DNA of 25,870 nt, taken from positions 1 through 25,870 of IMG/VR virus record IMGVR_UViG_3300013093_002126. One strand, given 5' to 3'. The stretch comes from a virus. Under the pieces are notes generated by a model. It did not search any database. It saw nothing but the letters and a program-made list of their open reading frames with translations, and had not been told where the DNA came from. The stretch's first letter is position 1; each line of letters begins with the position of its first letter. Both the position numbers and the translations under genes were made by a program. Of the stretch, positions 15,513-22,181 are shown one piece after another.

Positions 15513-15662
15513 TCACCAGTGGCGAACAACTCCTGCTACTATAAAGCAGTTTGTTATAATATATGATAACACAATGGCGGTACGAATACAAGCAATTCTA
15601 TCTGCTTCTATATTCGTATCGCCAACTTTTTCGCCAAGTGCTTTAGCCCATAGGCGCCACAT
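15513..15662 (-). CDS. 49-residue conserved phage membrane microprotein
   Basis: ATG at 15662 starts one base after the QueD stop and encodes 49 residues. The N-terminus is amphipathic (MWRLWAKALGEK), followed by D-T-N-I-E-A-D-R-I-A-C-I-R-T and a hydrophobic C-terminal segment (about 29-45, ending G-V-V-R-H-W). I recall very similar M-W-x-x-W-A-K-A-L-G-E-K ... G-V-x-R-H-W microproteins in many aquatic T4-like phages, all of unknown function. One transmembrane helix is likely. The gene sits between queD and the sugar epimerase gene in one transcription unit. A competing plus-strand frame of 33 codons in the same place is rejected. Confidence 0.8.
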   Translation of the reverse strand: MWRLWAKALGEKVGDTNIEADRIACIRTAIVLSYIITNCFIVAGVVRHW

Positions 15663-15663
15663 T

Positions 15664-16170
15664 TTACGCAAATAGATCTTCATTCCATTCTCTATGACCT
15701 TCTCTATAAGCCATATTGCTTTGTGTTTCTCTTACTTCTACACGATAGCACCATAGGCGTTCGGCCTCACTTGGTCCCCACATGTCGGGAATATAAACAC
15801 CGTTGACATATTTGTACAACATGTCACTTAGTGCTTCACAACCTAGTTTAGGTAGTAGAACAACTTTGGCTAGTTTTCTTTCATGTAAATCCATGAATGT
15901 TGCCAATTCAGGATCGTCCATTGCTACAATAAGTGTGTGATCAAATTGATCTTCCAATACCTTCTTTAGTTCTTTGAGTCCGCCATAGTCGGCAGCCCAG
16001 TTGCGAACGTCTAGGTCGTTGGTGCCAAAATAGAACTTCATGCTAAATGAATAGCCATGTATCAAGTTACAATGACTGTCGGCCCTCCACTGACGATACG
16101 CACATGGAAATGCGTCGTGATACTCCTTGGTACTGGTGTATTTGTAAACTACAGGATTTAATGTTGTCAT
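15664..16170 (-). CDS. queD: QueD-like 6-pyruvoyl/6-carboxy-tetrahydropterin synthase
   Basis: A 168-residue protein of the PTPS/QueD family, which turns dihydroneopterin triphosphate into 6-carboxytetrahydropterin for queuosine or 7-deazaguanine synthesis. Visible are S-H-C-N-L-I-H-G-Y (catalytic Cys34, His38), the V-R-N-W then A-D-Y-G-G-L segment (Asp61), F-D-H-T-L (Asp77, His78) and V-R-E-T (Glu148). Two of the three classical zinc His are Tyr here: Tyr25 in C-A-Y-R (usually A-H-R) and Tyr40 in H-G-Y (usually H-G-H). His33 may substitute. This belongs to a C-A-Y-R/H-G-Y subgroup that I recall from cyanobacteria and marine phages. The start has AGGAG seven bases upstream. FolE, the preceding pathway enzyme, is partly present at 25637-25870; QueE and QueC are not in the window. 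Confidence 0.82.
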   Translation of the reverse strand: MTTLNPVVYKYTSTKEYHDAFPCAYRQWRADSHCNLIHGYSFSMKFYFGTNDLDVRNWAADYGGLKELKKVLEDQFDHTLIVAMDDPELATFMDLHERKLAKVVLLPKLGCEALSDMLYKYVNGVYIPDMWGPSEAERLWCYRVEVRETQSNMAYREGHREWNEDLFA

Positions 16171-16179
16171 GCTGTTTCT

Positions 16180-16201
16180 CCTATGTTAATTATAGCATAG
16201 G
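16180..16201. repeat. Inverted repeat CCTATG-N10-CATAGG around the queD -10
   Basis: A perfect six-base inverted repeat (16180-16185 and 16196-16201) brackets the TATAAT of the queD promoter. It would lie at or upstream of the transcription start, so it is more likely an operator than an mRNA hairpin. Confidence 0.45.
16189..16197 (-). promoter_or_regulatory. Extended -10 promoter of queD (TGCTATAAT)
   Basis: The minus strand reads TGC-TATAAT, a consensus extended -10. No -35 match is seen at 16-18 bp, which extended -10 promoters can do without. Initiation near 16183 would give a leader of about 13 bases containing AGGAG before the ATG at 16170. It probably drives queD, the 49-residue gene, the sugar epimerase and the oxygenase. 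Confidence 0.6.
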
Positions 16202-16252
16202 CTGGCAGAGTTTATATACCGGGATGAACGCCAAAGGCCGGTGTAATGATAT

Positions 16253-16621
16253 TTATTTTTTGTAATTACCCTTGTCAGGAATTACATGTCTGACTCCGCC
16301 TCGCGGATCTTCCATGTCTCCTTGGCGTCGGGGGATCATGTGAATATGAGGATACATCACAGTTTGACCGGCCATCTCTCCAATGTTTTGACCTACATTA
16401 AATCCATCCCAATCGTTGTTGTCAATGCCTGCATAGCCAAACTGATAAGCGGCCCGATAACAGCTCATTACACCTTCAAAGGTTTCCTCAACAGGTACAA
16501 ACAGTAAGTGTCCCGGAGTAACAGGATAAGCATCTCGAAACACCCAATAGTCTCGGGTGCGGTATTCTATTTCAGTCCAAGGTGCCCGTTTGGTTGATAA
16601 TGCTTGTTCTAATGTTGTCAT
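16253..16621 (-). CDS. HIT-family nucleotide hydrolase
   Basis: A 122-residue protein of the histidine-triad superfamily (diadenosine polyphosphate hydrolases or nucleotide-monophosphate-releasing enzymes). Motifs are D-A-Y-P-V-T-P-G-H-L-L-F-V-P (30-43), F-N-V-G-Q-N-I-G (74-81), GQTVMYPHIHMIPRR (85-99) and D-P-R-G-G-V-R-H-V-I-P (105-115). The last is typical of one bacterial HIT branch. In the triad the central, nucleophilic His (His92) and the third (His94) are present, but the first is Tyr90. The start overlaps the stop of the 54-residue membrane gene as ATGA. It could clear signalling or damaged nucleotides during infection, by inference. Confidence 0.85.
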   Translation of the reverse strand: MTTLEQALSTKRAPWTEIEYRTRDYWVFRDAYPVTPGHLLFVPVEETFEGVMSCYRAAYQFGYAGIDNNDWDGFNVGQNIGEMAGQTVMYPHIHMIPRRQGDMEDPRGGVRHVIPDKGNYKK

Positions 16622-16782
16622 CTTATCTCTTTAAATAATTCTTTTAACAATTTAATATCTTCTTTAATGTCATTGATCATTTTTAATTCTTGATGTCTAG
16701 AACAAAATAATTTTAATAAACCAAATGTTATAATGCCCCAAACTACAATTATGCCTAAAATAAAAAATAATAAGTATGCCAT
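16618..16782 (-). CDS. 54-residue single-span membrane microprotein
   Basis: ATG at 16782 with GGGAG eight bases upstream opens a 54-codon frame. Residues 2-25 are strongly hydrophobic (ending G-I-I-T-F-G-L-L-K-L-F), forming one transmembrane helix. Residues 28-54 are a charged amphipathic helix (SRHQELKMINDIKEDIKLLK). The layout resembles a holin accessory, spanin-like or membrane-tethered regulator, but no family is assigned. The TGA overlaps the HIT gene start as ATGA, which strongly supports it as a real gene. Confidence 0.75.
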   Translation of the reverse strand: MAYLLFFILGIIVVWGIITFGLLKLFCSRHQELKMINDIKEDIKLLKELFKEIR

Positions 16783-16838
16783 AATTTTCTCCCTAAGTGA
16801 AATATTTAATCAACCTAATGAGAAAATTTAGTCCACAG

Positions 16839-17438
16839 TTATTCTCTATGCTCAATGATCTTGTCACATAGGCCATAGGCCAAACTATCTGCAGAACTCA
16901 TGAATGTATCTCGGTCCATGTCGCGTTCAAAATCTTCGTAGGTTTTTCCTGCTGTGTTGTGATGTACATAAAGTTCAGTTAGACGTTTTTTCCAAAACAT
17001 AATTTCTTTATAACTGATTTCAATGTCACTGGCCATACCTCTAGCACCACCGCTGGGTTGGTGAATCATGTGCCTACTATTAGGCAACATATAGCGTTTG
17101 CCTGGAGTGCCAGATTGTGCTAAAAAACTGCCCATTGAACAGGCCTGACCCATTACATAGGTAGCAACATCAGGACGAACAAATTGTATAACATCATAAA
17201 TGGCCATACCGGCAGTAATAACGCCTCCAGGACTGTTGATATAAAAGTGTATGTCTTTATCTGCATCTGTACTTTCTAAATGTAAAATTTGTGCTACGAT
17301 TAAATTACTAGAGTAATCATCAACTGGACCGTTTAAAAAAACAATGCGTTCGTTTAATAATCTACTGTAGATATCAAACGCACGCTCGCCCTGGCCGGTT
17401 TTTTCAACCACCATGGGTACTAAATTTCCTGTAATCAT
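16839..17438 (-). CDS. clpP: ClpP-type ATP-dependent protease proteolytic subunit
   Basis: A 199-residue full-length ClpP peptidase. The triad is complete: Ser101 in [14 protein letters not shown], His126 in [10 protein letters not shown], and Asp177 in D-R-D-T-F-M-S. The YINSPGG oxyanion strand is at 66-72, and Y-G-L-C-D-K-I lies near the end. In bacteria it forms a 14-subunit chamber fed by ClpX or ClpA; no ATPase partner is in the window, so it may use the host's or act in phage assembly, where ClpP-like enzymes also mature proheads. The start overlaps the upstream stop as TAATG. The N-terminal propeptide is short or absent. Confidence 0.93.
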   Translation of the reverse strand: MITGNLVPMVVEKTGQGERAFDIYSRLLNERIVFLNGPVDDYSSNLIVAQILHLESTDADKDIHFYINSPGGVITAGMAIYDVIQFVRPDVATYVMGQACSMGSFLAQSGTPGKRYMLPNSRHMIHQPSGGARGMASDIEISYKEIMFWKKRLTELYVHHNTAGKTYEDFERDMDRDTFMSSADSLAYGLCDKIIEHRE

Positions 17439-17725
17439 TATTCTACTCTTTCATAAGTTGCTTCAAAAATATCTGGCTTACAAGCATAAAACTCGCCTTG
17501 TACGCCTCGGATAATCCAATCACCTTCAGTGGCAATATGTTGTACAGTTAAATGTACACCGTCTTCTAAAGTGCCAATCTCGGCTTCGCCTTTGGCAGAG
17601 AGATGACGTTCTTTACGGATATTGCCCAAGGCATCTCCGCAAAATTCTCGAAGTGCGGCAATACCTTCGTCTGAATAGACAAACTGTACAGCATCAATGA
17701 TCACTGGTTTCTTTTTAAATTTCAT
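17438..17725 (-). CDS. Conserved phage protein of the PGDYG-like type
   Basis: A 95-residue protein with N-terminal [15 protein letters not shown] and C-terminal [21 protein letters not shown]. This bipartite pattern is common in phage and prophage proteins of unknown function (PGDYG-like). It is a small beta-rich fold. It overlaps the upstream gene as ATGA and the clpP start as TAATG, so it is translated between them in one operon. The function is unknown. Confidence 0.8.
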   Translation of the reverse strand: MKFKKKPVIIDAVQFVYSDEGIAALREFCGDALGNIRKERHLSAKGEAEIGTLEDGVHLTVQHIATEGDWIIRGVQGEFYACKPDIFEATYERVE

Positions 17726-18141
17726 TTGGCATCCTTGTCCATTGTAATATTTGTTAATCCTGCCACAACCTGGAAGTTGTCCCAGGCAGTTTTTACAGCA
17801 GGAAATCTTGCCAGTTCATCACTGGGCAGTGTGGCCTCTAACCAATAGTAAGGCATGCGTCTGACATGATATCCAAACTGGCGAGGTTGATGTAGGCGGC
17901 CAGTTTCCCAAAGCTCAATACTTATTGAGCGAAAACGATCTTCGTCTTCTTTGGGATAAGATTGCCATTCTGGATTACTCATACCATAAGAGTTATGATA
18001 TCCTGACCAAATATTGGACCATTGTTCATCGTCGTGCGGATCAAAATTTGTGCGAGCAATAATGATCAGTACATCGTTGATGTCTACTATTCCATCAATG
18101 ATATCACGAACACAACGAGAATATGACAATCCAATTTTCAT
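17722..18141 (-). CDS. Conserved hypothetical phage protein (139 aa)
   Basis: A 139-residue protein beginning MKIGLSYSRCVRDI, followed by D-V-L-I-I-I-A-R-T-N-F-D-P, E-D-R-F, G-R-L-H-Q-P-R-Q-F and P-Y-Y-W-L-E. I recall close relatives in marine T4-like phages and metagenomic viral contigs, none with a known function. The start at 18141 has no clear Shine-Dalgarno and lies nine bases after the preceding stop. The TGA overlaps the next ATG. No transmembrane segment. Confidence 0.75.
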   Translation of the reverse strand: MKIGLSYSRCVRDIIDGIVDINDVLIIIARTNFDPHDDEQWSNIWSGYHNSYGMSNPEWQSYPKEDEDRFRSISIELWETGRLHQPRQFGYHVRRMPYYWLEATLPSDELARFPAVKTAWDNFQVVAGLTNITMDKDAK

Positions 18142-18150
18142 TTTGTACTT

Positions 18151-18708
18151 TTAGCAATCAGCAGGACCAACTAACTCGGGATTGGCTGCCTTGCTCAAGT
18201 CAACAGATTTAACAAAATCAGCCAGTGCCTGATTGATATAGTCATTGAGAGTTATGCCTCGTCTATGTGCTTGTAGTGCGGCTTCAAGGATGACATCGTC
18301 TGACAGATCAAAATTCACCATAATACCTGTGTCATAGTCTTCGCCGTTTCTAATAGCCAGAGACTTTTGGATAAAATCGTCGTCTACTTCTAAATCTACA
18401 TAATTTACATCATCCCATGCTTCGTTTAGGTTACTACCCATGGCCTTTGCTTCTTGAGCATGTTTCTCACGCTTGTTCTCTGCTATCATACGATAAGCAC
18501 GCTCGTTGGTATAGTCGCATACTGTGACTTCATAGATCTTTTGAGTTTTGGTACTGAACACAATATCAAAACTGTATCCACCTTTGCCGTGGATGCCATT
18601 CCAACTGGATAGGCTATAGGCATGGTTACCATAACAGCGCCACATATATTCACTACCCTCGGTGATCTTATAGTCTACCAGTTCCATCCATTCATTCATT
18701 GTGATCAT
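18151..18708 (-). CDS. Two-domain protein with C-terminal ribbon-helix-helix
   Basis: A 185-residue protein. The N-terminal 90 residues (SSWNGIHGKGGYSFDIVFST, then I-Y-E-V-T-V-C-D-Y) are an unassigned alpha/beta domain. An acidic linker follows. Residues 130-168 (MVNFDLSDDVILEAALQAHR then G-I-T-L-N-D-Y-I-N-Q-A-L) match a ribbon-helix-helix/HicB-like DNA-binding dimer, where the beta strand is followed by L-N-x-x-I-N. It may be a transcription regulator or the antitoxin half of a system, though no HicA-like toxin adjoins. Its ATG overlaps the stop of the 58-residue membrane gene as ATGA, which supports this start over the Met at residue 4. Confidence 0.75.
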   Translation of the reverse strand: MITMNEWMELVDYKITEGSEYMWRCYGNHAYSLSSWNGIHGKGGYSFDIVFSTKTQKIYEVTVCDYTNERAYRMIAENKREKHAQEAKAMGSNLNEAWDDVNYVDLEVDDDFIQKSLAIRNGEDYDTGIMVNFDLSDDVILEAALQAHRRGITLNDYINQALADFVKSVDLSKAANPELVGPADC

Positions 18709-18881
18709 TTTGAATCCAATCTATCAGCAGTTATCAAAGCGGCCAGTATGATGGTGTTTAATACAACCATGGTCCAATCCTCTTGTCCAATGCTAGAAGC
18801 CAAACTCATTGTAGTAATACCAACCAGGAACCAGTTGATTTTAACATCATTTCTAAAATACCATGCTCGGAATTTATCCAT
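18705..18881 (-). CDS. 58-residue membrane microprotein
   Basis: ATG at 18881, with GGAG eight bases upstream, gives 58 residues: MDKFRAWYFRNDVKINWFLV, then a hydrophobic stretch, a polar loop G-Q-E-D-W, and a second hydrophobic helix (38-51) before a charged end. Two short membrane segments are likely. Small proteins starting with this R-x-W-Y-x-R-N pattern occur in aquatic phages as I recall, without known function. It ends with an ATGA overlap into the ribbon-helix-helix gene. The promoter at 18950-18978 should drive it. Confidence 0.75.
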   Translation of the reverse strand: MDKFRAWYFRNDVKINWFLVGITTMSLASSIGQEDWTMVVLNTIILAALITADRLDSK

Positions 18882-18885
18882 AATT

Positions 18886-18978
18886 TTAACTCCATATAAT
18901 TAATAAGGCCACTAAAATAGCCCACCCAACATGTCCTAATATCAGTAATAGTATAACACAAAACCAGGGTATTGTCAA
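18886..18978 (-). CDS. 30-residue hydrophobic microprotein with TTG start, overlapping a promoter
   Basis: Right after the stop of the 398-residue gene, AGGAG is followed six bases later by TTG at 18978 (another TTG lies at 18984). The frame encodes MTIPWFCVILLLILGHVGWA and ten more hydrophobic residues, then TAA, two codons before the next gene's ATG. Its stop (AGT-TAA) overlaps that gene's Shine-Dalgarno. It would be one transmembrane helix. The same bases form a near-consensus promoter, so either or both functions may be real. Hydrophobic composition and placement between start and stop signals support coding. Confidence 0.5.
   Translation of the reverse strand: MTIPWFCVILLLILGHVGWAILVALLIIWS
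18950..18978 (-). promoter_or_regulatory. Sigma70-like promoter with extended -10
   Basis: The minus strand reads TTGACA (18978-18973), 17 bp, then TATACT (18955-18950), with TGT directly before the -10 (extended -10). Predicted start near 18943, giving a leader of about 62 bases to the 58-residue gene at 18881. It probably drives that gene, the ribbon-helix-helix gene and the run through clpP and HIT. Confidence 0.7.
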
Positions 18979-18990
18979 AGTCAACTCCTA

Positions 18991-20187
18991 TTACTTGTAG
19001 ACTTTCAAGATTAAAACATCTTCATTAAGTCTACCGTTCAAAACAGTTTCTGTTGTTTTAATATTTTTAGTAAACCATGTTTCAAAACGTTTTTGTGTAT
19101 TTTGATCTTTGAATTCTTTAATTTGCTGTTCGGGCTTACGCAAGGTCTTTTGTAAACTCTTTTCTGTAAACTCTGTTAAACTAGTACCTTTAACACTAAA
19201 TCCGGCACTGCCGCGAGCTATGTAATAACCAATTTTACGAGTCTTTGTGTTATACACTACAGCACCTTGAGCTCCAATTAATTGAGCAGGACTAACACTA
19301 CTAACTCCTAACTTGTCGTCTGTAAGACGGAACTTGACTTTCTTGACCAATTCTTCTGCAGGTTTGATCTTTTTGGTGCGCACTTTCTTAAGTACTTTAG
19401 CCTCAGCAATGATTTGTTCACATGCTGTTTGAATACTATCATAGAACTCAATTAACTTTTTAATATTTTTGCGACTCTTACTGCTATAGCCTTCGCGTAA
19501 CTGATCATCGGCATTGCCGGATGCTAATTCCAATAGTTCGTTATGTCCACTTTGGAAAAATCCTTTGATATATCTAGCCTGTGCGGCTTTGGCACCCTTG
19601 CCACGCAATAAACTAACCATTTTAAAAGATTTTGGATCAAACTCTTCAGGGTTGGCAATCCAGCTATCAATGGCAGCGTCAATCTCTTCGCTCATGGCGC
19701 CTGCTTGATCACGTATACGATCTTGAATGTTAGGCACAACAATAGCAATAGGTTTAACAGTTTCAGTAAGTTCACCGACATCAACGTCATCTTTGCCGTC
19801 TAACACAATTCGGGCAATTTCTTTACGTAGCCATTCTGTGGTATCTTGTCCATCTCTAAATCCAGGATGTGAGGCTGGCATGCCTTTGAGCAAACAGGCC
19901 GCAATAGATGCCACTGTTAAGCTACAGCGACTATCTTTGGTTTTCTTAAAATCGGCAATTTCTTGTCTAGAGTAATCATTACGGCCCATCCAATCAATGA
20001 TTTTGGGTTTTAATTCTTTAACACTAGATTCAAGTCTATAATGTGCCATGGACATGCGGAATAGATTGTTAAATTGCTCACTGTTAAGCAATTCAGCTCC
20101 GTCCCATTTTGGACTATTGTCTCTTTTGGAGTGTTCGCGAGCACGTTGCCCTGCTGTTAATTTGGTAGTTTTTTGTGCTGTAGCCAT
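18991..20187 (-). CDS. Conserved phage protein of unknown function (398 aa)
   Basis: A 398-residue, charged, mostly helical protein beginning MATAQKTTKLTAGQRAREHS, with Lys/Arg-rich N- and C-terminal parts, an acidic middle (DDVDVGELTE, D-A-A-I-D-S-W) and a central K-I-K-P-A-E-E-L-V-K-K segment. No enzyme motif, transmembrane helix or signal peptide is visible, and I cannot assign a family. The ATG at 20187 follows TTAGGAG at five bases, so it is preferred over the TTG at 20208. It is transcribed from the strongest promoter in the window and ends just before the microprotein at 18978. A strong early promoter would fit a host-takeover or abundant nucleic-acid-associated protein, by inference. 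Confidence 0.8.
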   Translation of the reverse strand: MATAQKTTKLTAGQRAREHSKRDNSPKWDGAELLNSEQFNNLFRMSMAHYRLESSVKELKPKIIDWMGRNDYSRQEIADFKKTKDSRCSLTVASIAACLLKGMPASHPGFRDGQDTTEWLRKEIARIVLDGKDDVDVGELTETVKPIAIVVPNIQDRIRDQAGAMSEEIDAAIDSWIANPEEFDPKSFKMVSLLRGKGAKAAQARYIKGFFQSGHNELLELASGNADDQLREGYSSKSRKNIKKLIEFYDSIQTACEQIIAEAKVLKKVRTKKIKPAEELVKKVKFRLTDDKLGVSSVSPAQLIGAQGAVVYNTKTRKIGYYIARGSAGFSVKGTSLTEFTEKSLQKTLRKPEQQIKEFKDQNTQKRFETWFTKNIKTTETVLNGRLNEDVLILKVYK

Positions 20188-20219
20188 TTTTGCTCCTAAT
20201 TTGTTCAAACAATAGTTAT

Positions 20220-20248
20220 ATTATACAGGAGTTTTTGGCCGTTGTCAA
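20220..20248 (-). promoter_or_regulatory. Perfect-consensus sigma70 promoter
   Basis: The minus strand reads TTGACA (20248-20243), exactly 17 bp, then TATAAT (20225-20220). All twelve consensus bases match. Predicted initiation near 20213 gives a leader of about 26 bases with AGGAG before the ATG at 20187. The -35 overlaps the TGA of the upstream 191-residue gene. Confidence 0.85.
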
Positions 20249-20820
20249 CTGTTATCTTCGTCCCAATCTACAGAAACCCATCCCAAACATTTGAGATCTG
20301 CCCGTATTTCTTCAGTAACTACACCCTCTGGTACAAAGGTACGACCATCTTTGTCTAATTCTGGGTTCTTGTCAGTCAACCCATAGCCGGTGTCTTGGTT
20401 ACCAATACCACTACAGTACCAATCAATATAGTCACCTTGTTCGCGCATGTCGGCAATTATACCTCCAGAGTGACGCCAAGAACAAGACCAGTAATTGCCT
20501 TTGAGAATATTTAAGGTAGATTCCTTATGTGTGCCGTTGACATTACACCATTGCGTACTACACATGGCCGCATATAAGTTTTGGGCATAGTTGTCATTGT
20601 TTTTGACTTTGTCACAGATCCAATCAGTACTTCGGAGATCATATTCCAAGTTATTCTTTTGCCATTTGGGATCTACTTCTCGGTTGGCATCAATTTTTCG
20701 AAAGTTCTCCCACATTTCCAAGTAAGCCGGATCTGGATCTTCGCCTTTTTCCTTGGCACTTTTAATATGACTTTCTGTTAAAAATGTGTTACGGGTAGGA
20801 CTTTTAGAGATCTTCTTCAT
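20245..20820 (-). CDS. Conserved hypothetical phage protein (191 aa)
   Basis: A 191-residue protein with a charged N-terminus and a conserved-looking core: D-N-Y-A-Q-N-L-Y-A-A-M-C, then W-S-C-S-W-R-H-S-G-G-I-I-A-D-M-R and G-D-Y-I-D-W-Y-C-S-G-I, then EGVVTEEIRADLKCLGW. I recall this core from marine and cyanophage proteins of unknown function. Several Cys and Trp are spaced as in a small globular domain. The start overlaps the previous gene's end by 17 bases, indicating coupled translation. Confidence 0.75.
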   Translation of the reverse strand: MKKISKSPTRNTFLTESHIKSAKEKGEDPDPAYLEMWENFRKIDANREVDPKWQKNNLEYDLRSTDWICDKVKNNDNYAQNLYAAMCSTQWCNVNGTHKESTLNILKGNYWSCSWRHSGGIIADMREQGDYIDWYCSGIGNQDTGYGLTDKNPELDKDGRTFVPEGVVTEEIRADLKCLGWVSVDWDEDNS

Positions 20821-21028
20821 TGCCGGCCAGATAGTTGTCTACTCTTTCCTGTGCTTCTATTTCGGTTAGAGCATATACCAAACATGTAATGCGATTTCTT
20901 TTAATTCTTAGATCAAATGGAGTTACTCCATGTAGTACAAAACCGTCTGGTACTTCACGTTCTACAACAAATTTTTTGAGATTTTTACTGCGCTCAATTA
21001 AATATGAGGCCATTTCTGCAGAGTTCAT
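20804..21028 (-). CDS. Small hypothetical protein (74 aa)
   Basis: A 74-residue protein, MNSAEMASYLIERSKNLKKF, then PDGFVLHGVTPFDLRIKRNR and TEIEAQERVDNYLAG. It has an alpha-beta-alpha pattern and no known motif. The ATG overlaps the preceding TGA as ATGA. Unknown function. Confidence 0.7.
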   Translation of the reverse strand: MNSAEMASYLIERSKNLKKFVVEREVPDGFVLHGVTPFDLRIKRNRITCLVYALTEIEAQERVDNYLAGNEEDL

Positions 21029-21201
21029 TTTATTCCGCCTTCGAGATCCAACACAATGCCTGCGATTTGTTTTTGTTTTTCTTCTTTGATACGTCGAAAT
21101 TCTTCCAATTCTTTTTCAGTGGCCACAGGCACATTTTTTTGTCTTGCTAGATCTTTATCTGCTCTTCTTTCAATATGATTTCTTAATTTTTTTACTGTCA
21201 T
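21025..21201 (-). CDS. 58-residue charged helical protein
   Basis: ATG at 21201 with AAGGAG upstream encodes 58 residues: MTVKKLRNHIERRADKDLAR, N-V-P-V-A-T, then a long charged helix (E-K-E-L-E-E-F-R-R-I-K-E-E-K-Q-K-Q) that could form a coiled coil. ATGA overlaps at both ends (with the zinc-ribbon gene upstream and the 74-residue gene downstream) make it a convincing gene. No function assigned. Confidence 0.75.
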   Translation of the reverse strand: MTVKKLRNHIERRADKDLARQKNVPVATEKELEEFRRIKEEKQKQIAGIVLDLEGGIK

Positions 21202-21368
21202 GTTTGCTCCTTGGGAAACAAAGGTCGGTTACTACAATACCAACAATCTCTATCAGTACAAATATCTTCTAACCAATCATTACAATTTTCACAGTAATAG
21301 GCATCGTACTCGTGAGAGTACGAACGTGGACTATTACATTTTGGGCATTGAGTTTTTATTACGTCCAT
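21198..21368 (-). CDS. Zinc-ribbon microprotein (56 aa)
   Basis: ATG at 21368 encodes 56 residues with paired cysteines: C-P-K-C (8-11), C-E-N-C (26-29), then C37, C42 and C45 in C-T-D-R-D-C-W-Y-C. The first two pairs make a classical zinc ribbon; the C-terminal cysteines may hold a second metal. The S-P-R-S-Y-S-H-E-Y-D-A-Y-Y segment forms the strand between knuckles. It may be a nucleic-acid-binding or RNA polymerase-interacting phage factor, by inference. It overlaps the 273-residue gene by ten bases and the next gene as ATGA. Confidence 0.8.
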   Translation of the reverse strand: MDVIKTQCPKCNSPRSYSHEYDAYYCENCNDWLEDICTDRDCWYCSNRPLFPKEQT

Positions 21369-22180
21369 AGTGATTGCCTAATTTTAATCAACCTAATCAA
21401 CATAGCTTCGTCTTCACGTTCGTAAGCCTTTTCAATCTTACGAAGTTCTTTAAGTGCTATATCTCCGGCCTTTTTAAGTTCGGGACTTTTATCTTTTCCA
21501 AAACTTAATTTGCCGTTATTTTGTAAACGGTTAATTTCGCAATAAGCAGTCCATCCGCTGGCATCCATTGGATCTGGACGATTACGATATTTAATACACC
21601 ACCATTGGTATAATTCTAAAATTTCTTGTGCGTCCTTGGCCTGTTGTGTTGGTTCCTCTTTTTCGCCTGGCTCGATGTAGTCTTTATTTGTAAGACCAGC
21701 CGCCCAATTTAAATGCGCTATACCAGCTTCTGGACAACGCCATGTACGCCAACGCAACCAACCACTGCGCCACCAAGGTGGATTGTATTTTTTGCGAGCT
21801 TCTTCGTCCCACATACAAGTATGCCATGCTTGTTCTATTTCCACAAAATCCACAAGCTCGTTAAATAGACAAGGCAAAAAACGATTACCCACATCCTGCC
21901 ACTGACCGGGTTTAATGTCGCGAGGATGAGCGGTAAGAGCGTGGCTACGAGATACCCAGCGATTATTAATGTAATATCTAACGTCATTTAGTCGATCCGC
22001 AGGGTAGTTAATAAAATTTTGGATAGCGTTTAATGCTTCTTCGGCAATCCAATAACGAACAGGATTATAGCCTTGAGCTTTTTCTCGCCACTCATCCCAT
22101 TGTTCACTGGTGCCTGCACTGAGTTTAGGAGTTCCGCGAATGTAATCTGCTAGTTTTGAACAGGACCAATAGTTTCTCAT
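21359..22180 (-). CDS. Conserved hypothetical phage protein (273 aa)
   Basis: A 273-residue, Trp-rich helical protein. The start M-R-N-Y-W-S-C-S-K-L-A-D-Y-I-R-G-T, the middle Y-Y-I-N-N-R and H-A-L-T-A-H-P-R-D-I-K-P-G-Q-W-Q-D-V-G, and R-F-L-P-C-L-F-N-E-L-V-D-F-V-E-I-E form a pattern I recall from T4-like cyanophages, where it has no known function. No enzyme motif is certain. It begins one base after the MazG-like stop. The many aromatic residues suggest a compact soluble protein rather than a membrane one. Confidence 0.8.
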   Translation of the reverse strand: MRNYWSCSKLADYIRGTPKLSAGTSEQWDEWREKAQGYNPVRYWIAEEALNAIQNFINYPADRLNDVRYYINNRWVSRSHALTAHPRDIKPGQWQDVGNRFLPCLFNELVDFVEIEQAWHTCMWDEEARKKYNPPWWRSGWLRWRTWRCPEAGIAHLNWAAGLTNKDYIEPGEKEEPTQQAKDAQEILELYQWWCIKYRNRPDPMDASGWTAYCEINRLQNNGKLSFGKDKSPELKKAGDIALKELRKIEKAYEREDEAMLIRLIKIRQSLWT

Positions 22181-22181
22181 T

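Noticed and set aside
15555-15675. Plus-strand extended -10 (TGTTATAAT) followed by a 33-codon frame from 15574
   Set aside because: The minus strand here carries a convincing 49-residue gene joined to queD. The plus frame has no Shine-Dalgarno and the box lies within codons for a hydrophobic helix.
20188-20208. TTG start at 20208 for the 398-residue gene
   Set aside because: TTAGGAG sits five bases before the ATG at 20187, which decides the start.
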